From NCBI GenBank assembly GCA_933207985.1, contig OW240920.1:134759381-134823380 (forward strand): 64,000 bases of DNA, read 5' to 3'. Numbering within the stretch: position 1 is the first letter of the stretch; each line of letters begins with the position of its first letter. The DNA comes from Pelobates cultripes (taxonomy: Eukaryota; Chordata; Amphibia; Anura; Pelobatidae). Positions 11,219 through 22,990 of this stretch are shown here, piece after piece. The notes beneath the pieces are model-generated. The model worked only from the letters and a program-made list of their open reading frames with translations, had not been told where the DNA came from and did no database searches. The translations under genes were made by a program, and so were the position numbers.

Positions 11219-11569
11219 AGGTGTTGACTGCCATCGGTTAAGATAAATGGAGATGAACAAGAAATTTAAAAAAACATATTTATTTTAGAAAAAGTGTGTG
11301 TGTGTGTGTGTGTGTATATATATTCTACTGATACATATTCATAGATCGGTGGTTCTCAAGCTCAGCCACTATTGTAGTAATCACCCCAAAAAAAACCTTC
11401 TCTATGTCCACACTGATGGGCATTGGAAAAATTCTGCCAACATACCTATATCATTCCAATTTAATGACAGCATCATGGCTGCCACAATACCTGTACATTT
11501 CTCAACATCTGGGGGAGGACCCAAAGCTATGTTCCCAGTTGGCGTAGTTCTACAACCGTTGGTGACAAA
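11219..11569. other. Unique DNA with a short (TG)n tract
   Basis: (TG)n/TATA tract at about 11295-11322. No gene seen. Confidence 0.5.
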
Positions 11570-11759
11570 TAGTGATGTCGCAAACCGTTCGCGAACATCC
11601 TGCGAACGGCTCGCCGCGGTTCGCCACGAACCGTTCGCGGCGAGCTCCGGTCAGCTGACACATCCCGGCCAATCTCCAGCAGACCCTCCCTCCCAGACCC
11701 TGCCACCTCCTGGACAGCATCGATGTTGAAGGCAGCTTCCATGTTTCGCGACATCTCTA
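11570..11759. mobile_element. hAT-like MITE, 190 bp
   Basis: Terminal inverted repeats TAGTGATGTCGCAAAC / TAGAGATGTCGCGAAAC. Flanked by an 8-bp target duplication GTGACAAA (11562-11569) and GTGATAAA (11760-11767), one mismatch. The interior is GC- and CpG-rich with nested CGAACCGTTCGCG palindromes. An 8-bp duplication is the hAT hallmark. Confidence 0.88.
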
Positions 11760-12881
11760 GTGATAAACCGTTTTAGCCGCTACAGGTTCCAAACAGAACG
11801 CTAGGGTGTATTCTCCACTAAACCGTGGGACTGTAGAGAATTACAAACTGAATTACAAAACACAAGTTAAAATGGACTCTTTTTTTTTTACCTATATTTT
11901 GCAATTCCGTTTTCATTCAGTACTGTTGGCCATTTAATAAATAACCTATAATACAATATAGGAACTGCCTCCTATTCTGCTGAATATTAGAGCGTGTGTT
12001 TGATTGCAGTACTGCTTTTATTCCCCCTGCATGCTGACATATGTCAGATAATGTTTTTATCAGCTGTGTAGCAGATCCATGCCATGCAGGTTATTGGAAA
12101 CTTTCCCTTTTCCCTGTGTGGGTGTTATGTATTCCCTCTTTTCCAAACTAAATCTTTTTTTATTTTAAATGTAGCAGACACTGATCCCTATAAAACACTC
12201 ACACAATTCCTCCTTTCTTATAGCTATTAACCCATGCAGCAGCCACATCACAGCATAATGCAGGAATGGCTGACCTCAGCCAATCCAGCTGGTGGGGAAC
12301 AAATGTCTCTCTGGCCAAGAATCATGGGAAATGTTGTCCACAGCAGCTGGAGTGGCAAAGGTTTGCAAGTATCGCTGGAATAGGTTGTCATTGCAAAATC
12401 CTATTTATTTTTTAAATATATTATCCAGGGCACAGCCAGGGTTAACCCATTGAGCCTTAGCTATGCCAGGATATAGGGTCCCAATTAGCATTCTTAAAGG
12501 GCTAATGGTTAACTTCAGAGGTCCCAGGCTGTTTCTGAACTACAACTCCCATCATGATTTGCTTGGCAAAGCATTGTGCGTTATATCCCCAAAACAGCAG
12601 CTGGGATCTACATTGCCGAGCTTAACCCTTTCAGGATCTGATTGTACAGTGCAGCCTTGGGTATCAGCAAAGGGTTAAACACTATGCTCACATTTTAAAT
12701 AAAATATGAATAAAGTTAACCAGAAATGTTTCCTGAGACATTGTAACAGCTTGGATTTAGAGTTGGCTTCTAAGAATTCTCCTAGCACTGATCTCCCACC
12801 CTCCCCCCTTTTAGAGCCCCCTGGCATTCAGAAGGTTTAACCCCACTAACCCCAGGCACTGCCAGGACCAAATCCTCTTAC
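11760..12881. other. Intron or flank downstream of the candidate exon
   Basis: For a gene on the minus strand this would be the start of intron 1. Around 12534-12590 is an old GAACTACAACTCCCATCATG repeat fragment, related to hAT-type MITE interiors such as 45020-45156. Otherwise unique. Confidence 0.4.
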
Positions 12882-12982
12882 CTTTGTATCTCAAAGCTGC
12901 ATCCTTTCCTCAGCAGGGCTGCCCTCTTCCTCATGATTGAAGATTTGTCTTTCCCCATGTTAGAACCAACTTGGCAATCCAT
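12882..12982 (-). CDS. Candidate first coding exon, gene unidentified
   Basis: Read on the minus strand, CCCACCATGG is an ideal vertebrate start context. It opens a frame of 33 codons plus two bases that ends at a consensus donor, AAAG|GTAAGA (intron starts at 12881). The peptide begins MDCQVGSNMGKDKSSIMRKR and continues AALLRKGCSFEIQ. It is basic and hydrophilic, with no signal peptide or membrane segment, so it suggests an intracellular protein or an isoform-specific N terminus. The frame is also open upstream to an ATG at 13279, but that start has a weaker context and the extension looks like UTR. Kozak site, short basic exon and donor together are more than chance usually gives. I do not recognise the gene, and no second exon is identifiable with confidence; the weak segment at 7025-7270 is the only nearby candidate. 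Confidence 0.5.
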
Positions 12983-13290
12983 GGTGGGCTGGGGAATGTG
13001 TGAGCCCCCAGCTCTTCCTGTACAGAGGAGATCACCCTCAGCCAGCTGACTGTCAGTGTGCACTGCACCTGGAAGAGCTGCTGTTTGAACCAGGGTTAGC
13101 AGCAGGATCTGGCAGACATCCTCAATGTAGTTCCATTCAGCTGCTGTGTATGTGTTGAGGAGGAGGAGGAGGTGCTGCTGGGTCCTATTCCCTCCCCTGC
13201 CCACACAATAGCTCTCAGCTAGCAAACTAGAAGGATAGATGTCCTGGATTGCAGATCCATAGATGTGGGGCAGATCCATAGATCAGGTTA
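12983..13290 (-). promoter_or_regulatory. Putative 5' UTR of the candidate exon
   Basis: About 300 bases of unique, moderately GC-rich DNA just upstream of the Kozak ATG, including a CCTCCTCCTCCTC run (minus strand). No TATA box or CpG island is evident. Transcription start is unknown and the assignment depends wholly on the exon being real. Confidence 0.25.
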
Positions 13291-13786
13291 TCTCTCTTTA
13301 AAAATGGCAACACTGTGTCCCATTAACTTGTTTGCTCAAATGTCTGGAGATAAAACTCTTAAACTAACACTGCTATGGAAAGGGAACTATCCAGAGCCAG
13401 AACAGCTCCTGCAGAACCTCTAGAATATTTTAGTTTTATATTTCGCATTATGATATCAGTTTGTAAAGAAGAGCTTGAATGGCAGCCTTGATTCTCAAGA
13501 GGTTCAGCAGCAGCCTTTGCTCAAGTCTCAGTGGTTCTTTTGTAGGTTTATTCTATTCTCGTGACACCTCAAGCAAAATGCTAAAAACTGCGAAGAATTG
13601 CTTGGGTTTAGTATATGAGAACACCATTAAAAGATGTTAGTGTAGAGATTATATACTAGTGCTACGTACACTGTATATTGGTGCTTAGCCCTGGCTAGCC
13701 AGAGCCTGCATCTACAGTAAACTTGGAGAATTTTTGCAAAGCTATTTTGGTCTAAAATTTGCAATTCCGTTTGCAACTGACAACTC
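13291..13786. other. Unique DNA
   Basis: Nothing recognised. Confidence 0.4.
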
Positions 13787-14336
13787 TTGGCCCCTGCTCT
13801 CTGGACCACTTGGGTCCTGGGCCCCTGCTCTCTGGACCACTCGGGTCCTGGGCCCCTGCTCTCTGGACCACTCGGGTCCTGGGCCCCTGCTCTCGGGACC
13901 ACTCGGGTCCTGGGCCCCTGCTCTCGGGACCACTCGGGTCCTGGGCCCCTGCTCTCGGGACCACTCGGGTCCTGGGCCCCTGCTCTCGGGACCACTCGGG
14001 TCCTGGGCCCCTGCTCTCGGGACCTCTCGGGTCCTGGGCCCCTGCTCTCGGGACCTCTCGGGTCCTGGGCCCCTGCTCTCGGGACCTCTCGGGTCCTGGG
14101 CCCCTGCTTTCGGGACCTCTCGGGTCCTGGGCCCCTGCTCTCGGGACCTCTCGGGTCCTGGGCCCCTGCACACGGGTCCTGGGCCCCTGCACACGGGTCC
14201 TGGGCCCCTGCACACGGGTCCTGGGCCCCTGCTCTCGGGTCCTGGGCCCCTGCACACGGGTCCTGGGCCCCTGCTCTCGGGTCCTGGGCCCCTGCTCTCG
14301 GGACCACTCGGGTCCTGGGCCCCTGCTCTCTGGTAC
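13787..14336. repeat. GC-rich minisatellite, 31-bp and 21-bp units
   Basis: About 13 units of 31 bp sharing GGGTCCTGGGCCCCTGCTCT, plus six 21-bp units (CACACGGGTCCTGGGCCCCT or CTCTCGGG...) in the right third, where 10 bases are deleted. Variants are clustered: CTCTGGACCACT first, then CTCGGGACCACT, then CTCGGGACCTCT, then the short units. This points to local homogenisation by slippage or unequal exchange. The 31-bp period is not a multiple of three and the unit has no stop codons, so several frames on both strands stay open; none is a gene. Confidence 0.97.
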
Positions 14337-15602
14337 TCTCTGGATTTTGACCCTGTTTTTTTTTTTGACCGGTCTGATTTTGGATAATTTTTGCGACGCT
14401 GTTTTTGCCAAATTTGTAGTGCAAAAAAATAAATAACACACTACCCATTATTCACTCAATGTGATATTGTATAAGATTTTTATTTACATTTTTTTTTTTT
14501 TTGTCTTGTGTTATTAAATAAATCATCATGCTTGCAGTGGCTTGCTAAGCATCATGATAATTGTTTTCCTCTACCGCTGCCTTGCCAATGGTTGTCCTTC
14601 ATTGCCAACAATTGCAGATGAAGATATAATTAGCATGTGTATGTTGAGGCTGATTGCCTTTTGCAGTTTCTTACTGAGTGCCCAGAACATAGCGATATTT
14701 CTGTTCACTTATCTGGCTAAATAAGAGTAATGGATTTATAATGTAATGTATGAAATACCCCAGTGGCTTCTCGGCTGATTGAAAGGTGCACGTCAACTGA
14801 TTACTTTTCTCTTACCTTTCCATAATGGTCCCGCAGAGATACCAGACAAGAAAAATACAGTGTAACGAGATCTATATTATTAAGCTGTTCAGTGTAGCCA
14901 ATCATAATGTGTATGGAACAGGCAAATAAAGTACTACAAATTATGTGTAGAGTGAAAATAACAAACAACAACAACCTGCTGCTTGATAAAACCGCTCACT
15001 AAAATAATTGGACGGAGAAAATTTATTATTTGGACTGATGGCAGGTCTACGTGGGGAAAGAATGGTCAATTTTCTCCCATTTTCCGCGAATTCGTCATTT
15101 TAAATGTTGATGCACAATAAAGTACTTTTGGCGCTGGGCGTTCTTCGTGTCACGGCGTCCAAACAGAGCTCCCTGATGATCGTAGTGCTTTTGTGGTGTT
15201 ATACGGTTATTTAATATTTTGTTCCATGCGCAGATTGCGCTAATGGCTTGTGTTTAACCCTTTACTTAGCTAACTCACAAATTCACCCAGCTGATGGGCA
15301 AGACGCCAGTGTAATACATTTTCACGCATGGAATGATACAATAGTTTATGGCTCCGTATGATGTTTATCTCCATCAGTAAATAATCTCAATGGGAGAGTC
15401 AAGTTGCAGAATGAGATTAGGAGAAACGTGTAGATAATTTCACAAGCGCGTTAGACCCGTGATCAAGTCCTCTTTTGATTGAAATAAAATTTAACAAAAA
15501 TGCTCACAGATTAACACAAGCCACACGTTTTTCATGATTACCCCCAAATAATTCAGAAGGCAAATGTGATTCTACTGATTTGTGCGTGGGCTTAGTATTG
15601 AT
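14337..15602. other. Unique AT-rich DNA, possible conserved non-coding element
   Basis: No exon seen. 14880-15130 is complex, low in repeats and rich in AATAAT and CAAT-like words, the look of a conserved non-coding element. This is impression only. Confidence 0.3.
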
Positions 15603-16124
15603 TTAAAGGAACACTCCAAACACCATAACCACCATGGCATATTGTAGCGCAGTGATTCCCAACTCAGTCCTCAAGTACCCCCTAACAGTCCAGGATTAGA
15701 AATGGGGAAAAAAAACACTTTAGACACAACAGGGTAATCCCTAGATCCTGGACTTGTAGGACTGTACTTGAGGACTGGGTTGAGAACCCCTGTTGTAATG
15801 GTCATGATGCTATAAGTGCTCTTGCATGCCCCCGGTGAAGTAGGCAAACCACTGAGTAAAAGTTTCTTTTTTGGGGTCAGCTGCGCACCATTCCACTCCT
15901 CTGCTTTGCTGGAAGCGACTGACGCTCTGAACTAATTCTGCGCGGTTTTACTCAGGAAAACAAAAGCTTCTGGCAGAGAAAAGGGGTACAGCAGCACCTG
16001 GTGAAGCCAAGATAAAAAGTCAAACTTTTACTGAATGTTTTCGCTGCTTCCATTGGTGGGGGCACCAAAGCATATGATGGCACCACAACCACTACAGCAT
16101 GCTGTGCTTAGATTATTACTTTAA
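15603..16124. mobile_element. TTAA MITE interrupted by a hAT MITE
   Basis: Left end TTAAAGGAACACTCCAAACA followed by CCATAACCACCATGGCATATTG. The matching inverted block CAACCACTACAGCATGC lies near 16087, ending at TTAA 16121-16124. The right tip is eroded. The hAT element 15650-15792 interrupts the left arm. Confidence 0.75.
15650..15792. mobile_element. hAT MITE, 143 bp
   Basis: Terminal inverted repeats CAGTGATTCCCAACTCAGTC / CAGGGGTTCTCAACCCAGTC, extending through CTCAAGTAC. Target duplication TTGTAGCG (15642-15649) / TTGTAATG (15793-15800), six of eight matching. Inserted into the TTAA MITE around it. Confidence 0.9.
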
Positions 16125-17671
16125 ATAATGCTGTTTAAGGGTACTATATATTAAACATGCATGTCTGATGTGCGAAAAAAAATAAAGTTAAATAAATTAA
16201 TTAGCACCTCTGTATCCCGTAACTCCATCTTGACTCCCTGTCAAGCAATGTTAGAAGCTCTGCCCCTTTTTGTTGAACATCATAAGTGGAAGTAGAGGTA
16301 ACTGAAACAATGTCTCCATTTTAATGTCTCTTCATTAGTTAGCCTTTAAAATGTTATCTCTTCATTTGACAATAAATACATCTCTGTTTATCTACGTTTT
16401 CACAGGTTTACATGTTGGTAATGACAACCAGAGTACGATGTGACAGGTAGTAGTCCACACCACCTGCAGAACACACAGTTGCAACAAGTAGCAGAATTTT
16501 TTACAAACTAGATCTGCAAGACGTGTAGCAGAGTACCGGTCAACAAAAAGGTTATTTTCTTAATTATCTTTTCTCAATTTGTCTACCAGAAAAATGCTCA
16601 CATAATTGGTATGATGATTAAACAGTGCTATTGTTCCTCCCCCGCCACCAAATGCAGAACATTACATTTTATAATGTAGGTGCAGCACGCTCAAACAGGT
16701 AGCGTTCCTTCTGTCACAAAACATCAACTTCCAAACGTCCATGCATTCTTGCATCAGTGGATTTTTAGTAGCTCCACAATGTCTATAGAACAATCCTTTC
16801 TTATAAACGTATGTGTTCAAATCAATGAAATTCATTGCTGCCCTGTTTGGCTTGCTTCCCCATTTATTAGTCATCAGATTCTGTACAGTCCCCATAGAAG
16901 GATCACACTAAGGATCCAGAATTACCCTAGAGCATGTCTATAGCTGTAGATCGACTTGTAATGAGCCTGTCTAGCTTTGGAATTATTTAGCCCCTAATTA
17001 GAGGAGCTTTGACCTGTTCACCTCTATGCTTTTTTTGCTATGGTACAAGATCTCAAACGTCCATCAAATGGATTGTTATTCTAAGGTCTTTAAAAATCAT
17101 TTCATTTATAAATGTATTCATTCTGTTATCTCTGCTAGGATAGCAGGTGGTACCGGCAAAGGATTGTAGATATTGTACAGTTTTGCTTTTTTCAATTTAC
17201 TAATGCACTTTGCATATGAAGCATAAAATGCCAGTCCTTCTATTCATAACAGAGATTACAAGTGGGGGCCTGCAAGATTTTCCTCCCCCACCCCCACTTT
17301 AATTCATGTTCTATACCTTTTCATGGGTTGTAGAAGAGAGATTTATTAGGTGCTAATTTATTTTGCATTGTGCTATACCTATCGGCTATGTGACCAGTTA
17401 TCTCAATTACCCACTGCCTTGTGTCATCACTATGACCTGACGAGAGATCTGTGCCATGAGAATTATTTATTTCTGCTTTTTTGTCGTCATTTTTCTCCTG
17501 CCAGCATGCTCCAACCACATGTGTGCGCACAACTTGGGACTCTAGTAAAATCATGAATTGTAGAGAAGCAATGCAGACATACAGCACATGAGTGACAAAT
17601 GCCACAATCCATCAGCTCAATGCGTCTGTGAGCAGCACTGCTGATTCCAGACATAAAATAGAATCAATTAC
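16125..17671. other. Unique DNA, nothing recognised
   Basis: Short open frames on both strands overlap and lack coding character. No RNA gene seen. Confidence 0.4.
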
Positions 17672-18012
17672 TTAAAGGGATACTATAGTGCCAGGAATAC
17701 AAAGCTGTATTCCTGCTGCTATCGCTCCCTTTGCCTCCCCCCTCCCTCGCTTTCCCCTCTCCCTTGCAAATAAAGGGTTAGAAACCCTTTATTTACTTAC
17801 CTTATCTCAGCGCCGATGACCCTCAGCACTGAGTCGAAGCCCCCCCCTGACCTCCATTTCTATTCAGGAAGCCCTAGACAGCAACTGGAGGCAGACTTAG
17901 TGCTGCAATGTAAACATTGCAGTTTCCCTATAGCACTAAGGGCAATAGGAACACTACACCCAGACCACTTCAATGAGCTGAAGTGGTCTGGGTGCCTAAA
18001 GTGTCCCTTTAA
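17672..18012. mobile_element. TTAA MITE, 341 bp
   Basis: TTAAAGGGATACTATAGTGC at the left; reversed right end TTAAAGGGACACTTTAGGCA, with the inner CACTTCAATGAGCTGAAGTG fold shared by the 8392 and 36814 elements. Confidence 0.88.
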
Positions 18013-20246
18013 AGTATTTTAGTACGAAATCGCCAGTGGCAAAATGTGAGTGGCATTTTCATTTGTCTGCTTAAAGCTGCTAACATCCACCTTTAGTATG
18101 TGGTTTTATTAAGGACCATTTTGACCAAAGGAAGAGATCTAATCAGTATTCTAAACTTGTCCTTTAATTGACGTGGCATAATTAATGTGTTTTGATTCAC
18201 TGTTATTGGAGTAATCCATTATAATCACATAGACGGTTTTAATGCCCTCATTAATGGGACCTAACCAACGTTGACACTCCAGGACTCCGTGTTCGTATAG
18301 ATATATAATATATTTATTCATTTCTTCTCTTGCCCAATCCTAATGCTGTTGTTTGTATACTGTGTGACTGTAATTAGTCACAGCACACTTTAGACTGTAC
18401 TTGTACTTCTTGAAATGATGGATGAACTCTTTCAAGTGCCGTTGATTAGTCGGTCTCCGTGTACTGAAAATGGCTTTGGTGCGCCCCTGCATAAAAGCTA
18501 ATTTTCTTGTTCAAAGTACTTAGTGTCAGATGCAGAGCACAGAATACTCATTATTTTGCTTGCGTTATAATTTTGAGATGTCATCTGCACCGATACAGAT
18601 GAACAGTCTGTGGGGCATGTAGGTACTTCCAGAGGGAGGTCTCAGTCACTTCCTGGTCTCATGCAGACACCACTGCAGAAGGAACAGGTGCTAGATCTAC
18701 TTTTTTTTTTATTTATTTTTATTTTGTTGACCTTTTTTTCCCAAATGTCTGGTTTTTTTTTTTTAGAAGGCATTCTACAATACAGTTTAACAAAATATCT
18801 GCAAATATTGCCGGATTCTTATCACAGTTCTTGTAATCATTCTGCATCTAATTTTAAAATGATTACTTTCTATTACTGCTTCTTGCTAGTGTTGAACACA
18901 ACGTTGTCCCTTGTTTTAAAAAAATAAAAATAAATTAAAAAAATTAAGCCGCTTTTCTTTCTTTATTTTCTTTCATTCTCATAACATGCTCAGTTGGGTT
19001 TTGCGGATTCAGTCTTTCAATAATGTTGAAACTGATGGATTTATCCAGAAATCGTCCATGATTAAGTGCGCCGTAGATTTATGTTGCCAATCTAAGGGCG
19101 ACTGTTGTGGAAGTACGTGCATTTAAGTCCAGGATTCCCAGAGGAGCATTATCAATCAATGAGACCTATCATCCACAGATAACTCTGTATACATCATCAG
19201 ATATATCCTAGGTTAAATTCTTTGCAGAATTCTGTAATATTCATCTCTGACGCCAAAATGGGGGCTGGTGTTTTTTAATGTATTTATTTTTACAGTGTGT
19301 GTATGTGTTCGAAATGAAATTCCATTGAAAGAAAAATATAGAAAAAAAACCCATGTAGAAATCTGATGTCTCAGATTGCCACCATATTGTCAATGTGTTA
19401 GTACAGGTCACAATTTAACGTTATCACGTCATTGGTTGCTGGAAGATGCTTGTTCATCAATTGTTGCAGCAGCTATTAAACCTGCCGTGATATATTGTCT
19501 TTTTTATTTAAAGTGAACAAATCAGTAATTTATAAAATGTACGGATCATGAGTTCACCTTCAGATACTTATACATTTTAACTCTACATATTATGCTGGTA
19601 ATAATTATAGTTAAAAAGATATATGCTTACCGACAGATCCCTTCCTCCTCCAACATTGCTGCTGGCCATGGATGGAGTGGCTGTGCCCCAAACAAAATGA
19701 TATGCACAGCATACCCAGAATTCCTAGTTTATAGAATCTGCGGTGGTACAGCTGTATCACAGCTACCTATTCCCTTCTTAAAGACTAATGAGGTAAAGAA
19801 AATAGTAGGTAGATCTCTGGCTAGTTTGGCTAGCACAGTGTATGTAATAAATTGTATTTCTTATAAAGTGACATCAAGTTCTGCTTACCCGGATAAGTTC
19901 TCTTTAATAGGATACAATAGTATTGTACCCCAGGCCACTTCATCTCAATTAATGTAAAGGAAGTAACAAGTAAAATAAAATAAATGTCTTTATTTAGAAA
20001 CTGCATTGTTTATACTGCAAAGATAAAGGAACTGTATAGGTAAAAAAATGCATATCCTTTTTTTTTTCTCCCCAACAGTAAACCTACTGTCACTTAATGC
20101 TTTTTCCCCTAGATAGTGTAAACATGAGCTTTAGAAATACCTGTTTTAATATTTTCTTTGATCAGATTTTCTGCTCCTCCTCTGATTTCATGTCATTTCC
20201 CCATTTGCTTTTTCCCTGCTTCCGGTATTTCAGCCAGATTGTCCAC
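18013..20246. other. Mostly unique AT-rich DNA
   Basis: Poly-T tracts near 18700-18765 and an A-rich run near 18917-18948. 18160-18300 is rich in TAATTA-like words and resembles a conserved non-coding element. CCAGGCCACTTCATCTCAAT near 19930 may be a decayed MITE end. No gene supported. Confidence 0.35.
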
Positions 20247-20367
20247 CAATGGCCATACTACAGCGATTCTCTAAAAGAATCGGTAATGACACGCCCACAA
20301 TGTCTACACACAAATGGCCATGCTCCAGTGATTTTCTATCAGAATCAGTAATTACACGCCCACTAAG
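20247..20367. repeat. Tandem ~72-bp repeat, third copy at 24403-24496
   Basis: Two adjacent units with AATGGCCATGCTCCAGTGAT...ATCAGTAATNACACGCCCAC. A related copy lies 4.1 kb away at 24403-24496, in the same orientation. The hAT stack 20669-23570 and other repeats lie between, so these may be parts of one interrupted host element. Confidence 0.7.
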
Positions 20368-20726
20368 AGACGCGCAAGGGAGCTGAGCAGGAATACACTG
20401 CTCCCTCGCCGCCAGCCGCTCAGCCCAATAGCCCGACTGGACCCCAGGGACTGCACGCCAGCCACTCAGCCCAGCAGCCCCACTGGACCCCAGGGAAATA
20501 GACTCCATGCCAGCACTCCCGAAGGTAGGGAAGCTGGGTGGAGGGAAATTTAAATAAACAAATTGTGTGCGTGTCTGTTAAGGAGTTTGTATGTGTTTTT
20601 GTCAGTGAGAGAGTATGCGTGCTTATCAGTGAGTGTATATGTGTTTGTGTGTCTGTCAAAGAGTATGTCATAGGCGTGCGCAGCCTATTGCATTAGGGTG
20701 TGCACCCTAAAGCACAAACACACGCC

Positions 20727-20783
20727 GCATGTATATGTATGTGTGTGTGTGTATGTGTGTGTGTGTATATATGTGTGTGTGTA

Positions 20784-20816
<33 letters not shown>

Positions 20817-20965
20817 GTGTGTATGTGTATATATATATATACACACACACACACTGGTGTGTAAGGGTGCTGTTAGTGTGGTGTGCTGTGTGTGTGTTTG
20901 TTAGGGTCCTGTTAGTGTGCTGTGTGTGTGTTTGTGAGGGTGCTGTTTGTGTGCTGTGTGTGTGT
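20727..20965. repeat. TG-rich microsatellite inside element A
   Basis: (TG)n with TATG interruptions, a TATATATATATACACACACAC switch near 20829-20854, then TGCTGTGTGTG units. The open frames reading MYVCVCV-like peptides are simple-repeat artefacts. Confidence 0.95.
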
Positions 20966-21625
20966 GGGTGATTGTGGGGGGTGGGGGTACATTACTTAAT
21001 ATCCCCCCTCCCTTATTACCTTATGTAGGGAGGGGGGATCATGCTGCTGCCATCCCTGGTGGTCCAGTGGAGAGTGAACTCTAGCCCCACAGGCTACACT
21101 CTGCGGCAGGGGCGTACCTAGAGCATTTGGCACCCTGGGCGGATCCTGTGCTTGGCCCCAAAAAACCTGTAAAAATATTTGAAGGTTTTCTTTCTTTTTT
21201 ACAATTTGTAAACTTTGCAAAACCGCTGTCAGCCCCTCCTACAAAACCCTTGTCCTGCCCGCCCCTCCTACAAAACCTCTGTCCTACCCCTTCTACAAAT
21301 CCTGTACTGCCCAGTCTACAAAACCCCCGCAACCCCCTTCCACAAATCCCCTGCTTATCCCCCCTTATAAAGACTCCTGTCCCAATACAAAACCCCCGCC
21401 CCCTTCTACAAAATCCCTGCAGCCCCACACACATTTACAGACAGACAGTCACACACTCAGTTTCAGGCAGACAGTCACACACAGTCACAGGCAGACAGTC
21501 ACACATACACTTTTCCTCCGTGCGGCCAGTTTATCAGCTGTTTGCTTGTGTGAGCTGTACTGGCCGCACGGCACCCTAGCTACCATGGGGCACTGTGCAG
21601 CCACAGCTCACACAACCCCCTCCAG

Positions 21626-21847
21626 CCAGAGCCGGTGCAAGGATTTTTGCCGCCCTAGGCAAAAGTAAAGTTTGCCGCCCCCCCCATGTGACATCACAAT
21701 GCCCCACCCATATGATTTGCCATGTTAACTAACGCCAGTGCTGCAGTGCCGCCGTGTTTACATTAAAAGGCCTGCAGGGACAGGCTATAGACACCAGAAC
21801 CATTACATTAAGCTGAAGTGGTTCTGGGGACTATAGTGTTTCTTTAA
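21626..21847. mobile_element. Repeat fragment shared with the window's right end
   Basis: Matches 63797-64000 closely: CCGGTGCAAGGATTTTTGCC, GTGACATCACAATGCCCCAC, then CAGAACCATTACATTAAGC and a TTAA MITE end. The first part has a hAT-like CAGAGCCGG start; the second is a TTAA MITE right end. Confidence 0.8.
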
Positions 21848-22199
21848 TGTGAGGTAAATTAGAGATTAGTGCCACGAATAATATGCTAGATTGCCTACTT
21901 ACAACCAGATGAGGATGATGATGGGCTCTAGCTGCAGTCTGGCTCCACTGGTCTGGTGCAGAACAGGCTCTCTGGAGGCGGTTTGTAACTGTGGTCACAA
22001 AAATCAAAGTTCTGGGAGAACGGGAAGCAGCTCCATTTTTTGGGGGTCCTTTACACAGCTCAAGGTCTGGGTCCCTGGGTCCACCTTCATGTTCCTAGTA
22101 GTTTGTGTTCTGGGGGGTGGAGTGTGTGGGGATGTCCTGATATGTGATATGGGAATGCATTGTGTGAAATTGTGTTTGTATGTGTGGGCTGCAGGTGTG

Positions 22200-22385
22200 T
22201 TTCTGTGTATGTATGGGATGCATTGAATGTGTGTAAGGGGTGCATTGAGTGTGTGTAATGCATGCATTGTGTGTGTTTCTGTGTGTGTAAGGGATGCATT
22301 GTGTGTAGCGGTTGCATTGCTTGTGTATGTGTGTCTGTGTGTGTAATGCATTTGTGTGTTTTTCTGTGTGCAGGGGTGCATTGTG
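22200..22385. repeat. TG/GCATTG degenerate repeat
   Basis: Units of GTGTGTAAGGGATGCATTG type with drift, inside hAT element B. Confidence 0.8.
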
Positions 22386-22990
22386 TATGTGAGTAGTGTC
22401 AATCTCTCCTCCGGCTCCAATTTCCTTCTCTCCTCCCAATTTCTCTTTCTCACCCCCCTCCTAATTTCTCCCCCTAATTTCTCTCCCCTAATTTCTCTTT
22501 TCCCCACCCCTAATTTCAATTTCTCTCCCCCTAATTTCTCTCCCCTAATTTCTCTCCCCTAATTTTCTCTCCCCAATTTCTCTCCCCTAATTTCTCTCCC
22601 CCTAATTTCTCTCCCCTAATTTCTCTTTCCCCTAATTTCTCTTTCCCCTAATTTCTCACCCCCCTCCTAATTTCTCTCTCACTTGCTTCTTTCTCTTTCT
22701 CACCCCCCTCCTAATTTCTCTCCCCCTTCTCTCCCCCCTTTCTCCTCCTTTCTCACCCCCTTTCTCTCCCCCCTTTCTCCTTCTCACCCCCCCCTTTCTC
22801 CTCCTGACCCCCCTTTCTCTCCTCTTTCTCACCCCCCTTCTCCTTCTCACCCCTTTCTCCTCTTTCTCACCCCCCTTCTCCTTCTCACACTCCCTTTCTC
22901 CTCTTTTCTCCCCTTCTCCTTCTCACCCCCCTTTCTCCTCTTCACACCCCCCTTTCTCCTCTTTCTCACCCCCCCTCCCCACCCCTCACC
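22386..22990. repeat. Pyrimidine-rich minisatellite
   Basis: Left part: CTCCCCTAATTT units (about 12-15 bp). Right part: CACCCCCCTTTCTCCTCTTT units. Strand-asymmetric C/T content gives long artefactual open frames on both strands. Confidence 0.95.

Noticed and set aside
13627..14448. Open frames up to 273 codons on both strands
   Set aside because: Produced by the stop-free 31-bp/21-bp minisatellite; several frames are open at once and the peptides are pure repeats.
19592..19957. 121-codon open frame
   Set aside because: No domain, and its right end falls in what looks like a decayed MITE terminus.
20698..20971. Cys/Val-rich open frames
   Set aside because: Translation of (TG)n and TATG repeats.
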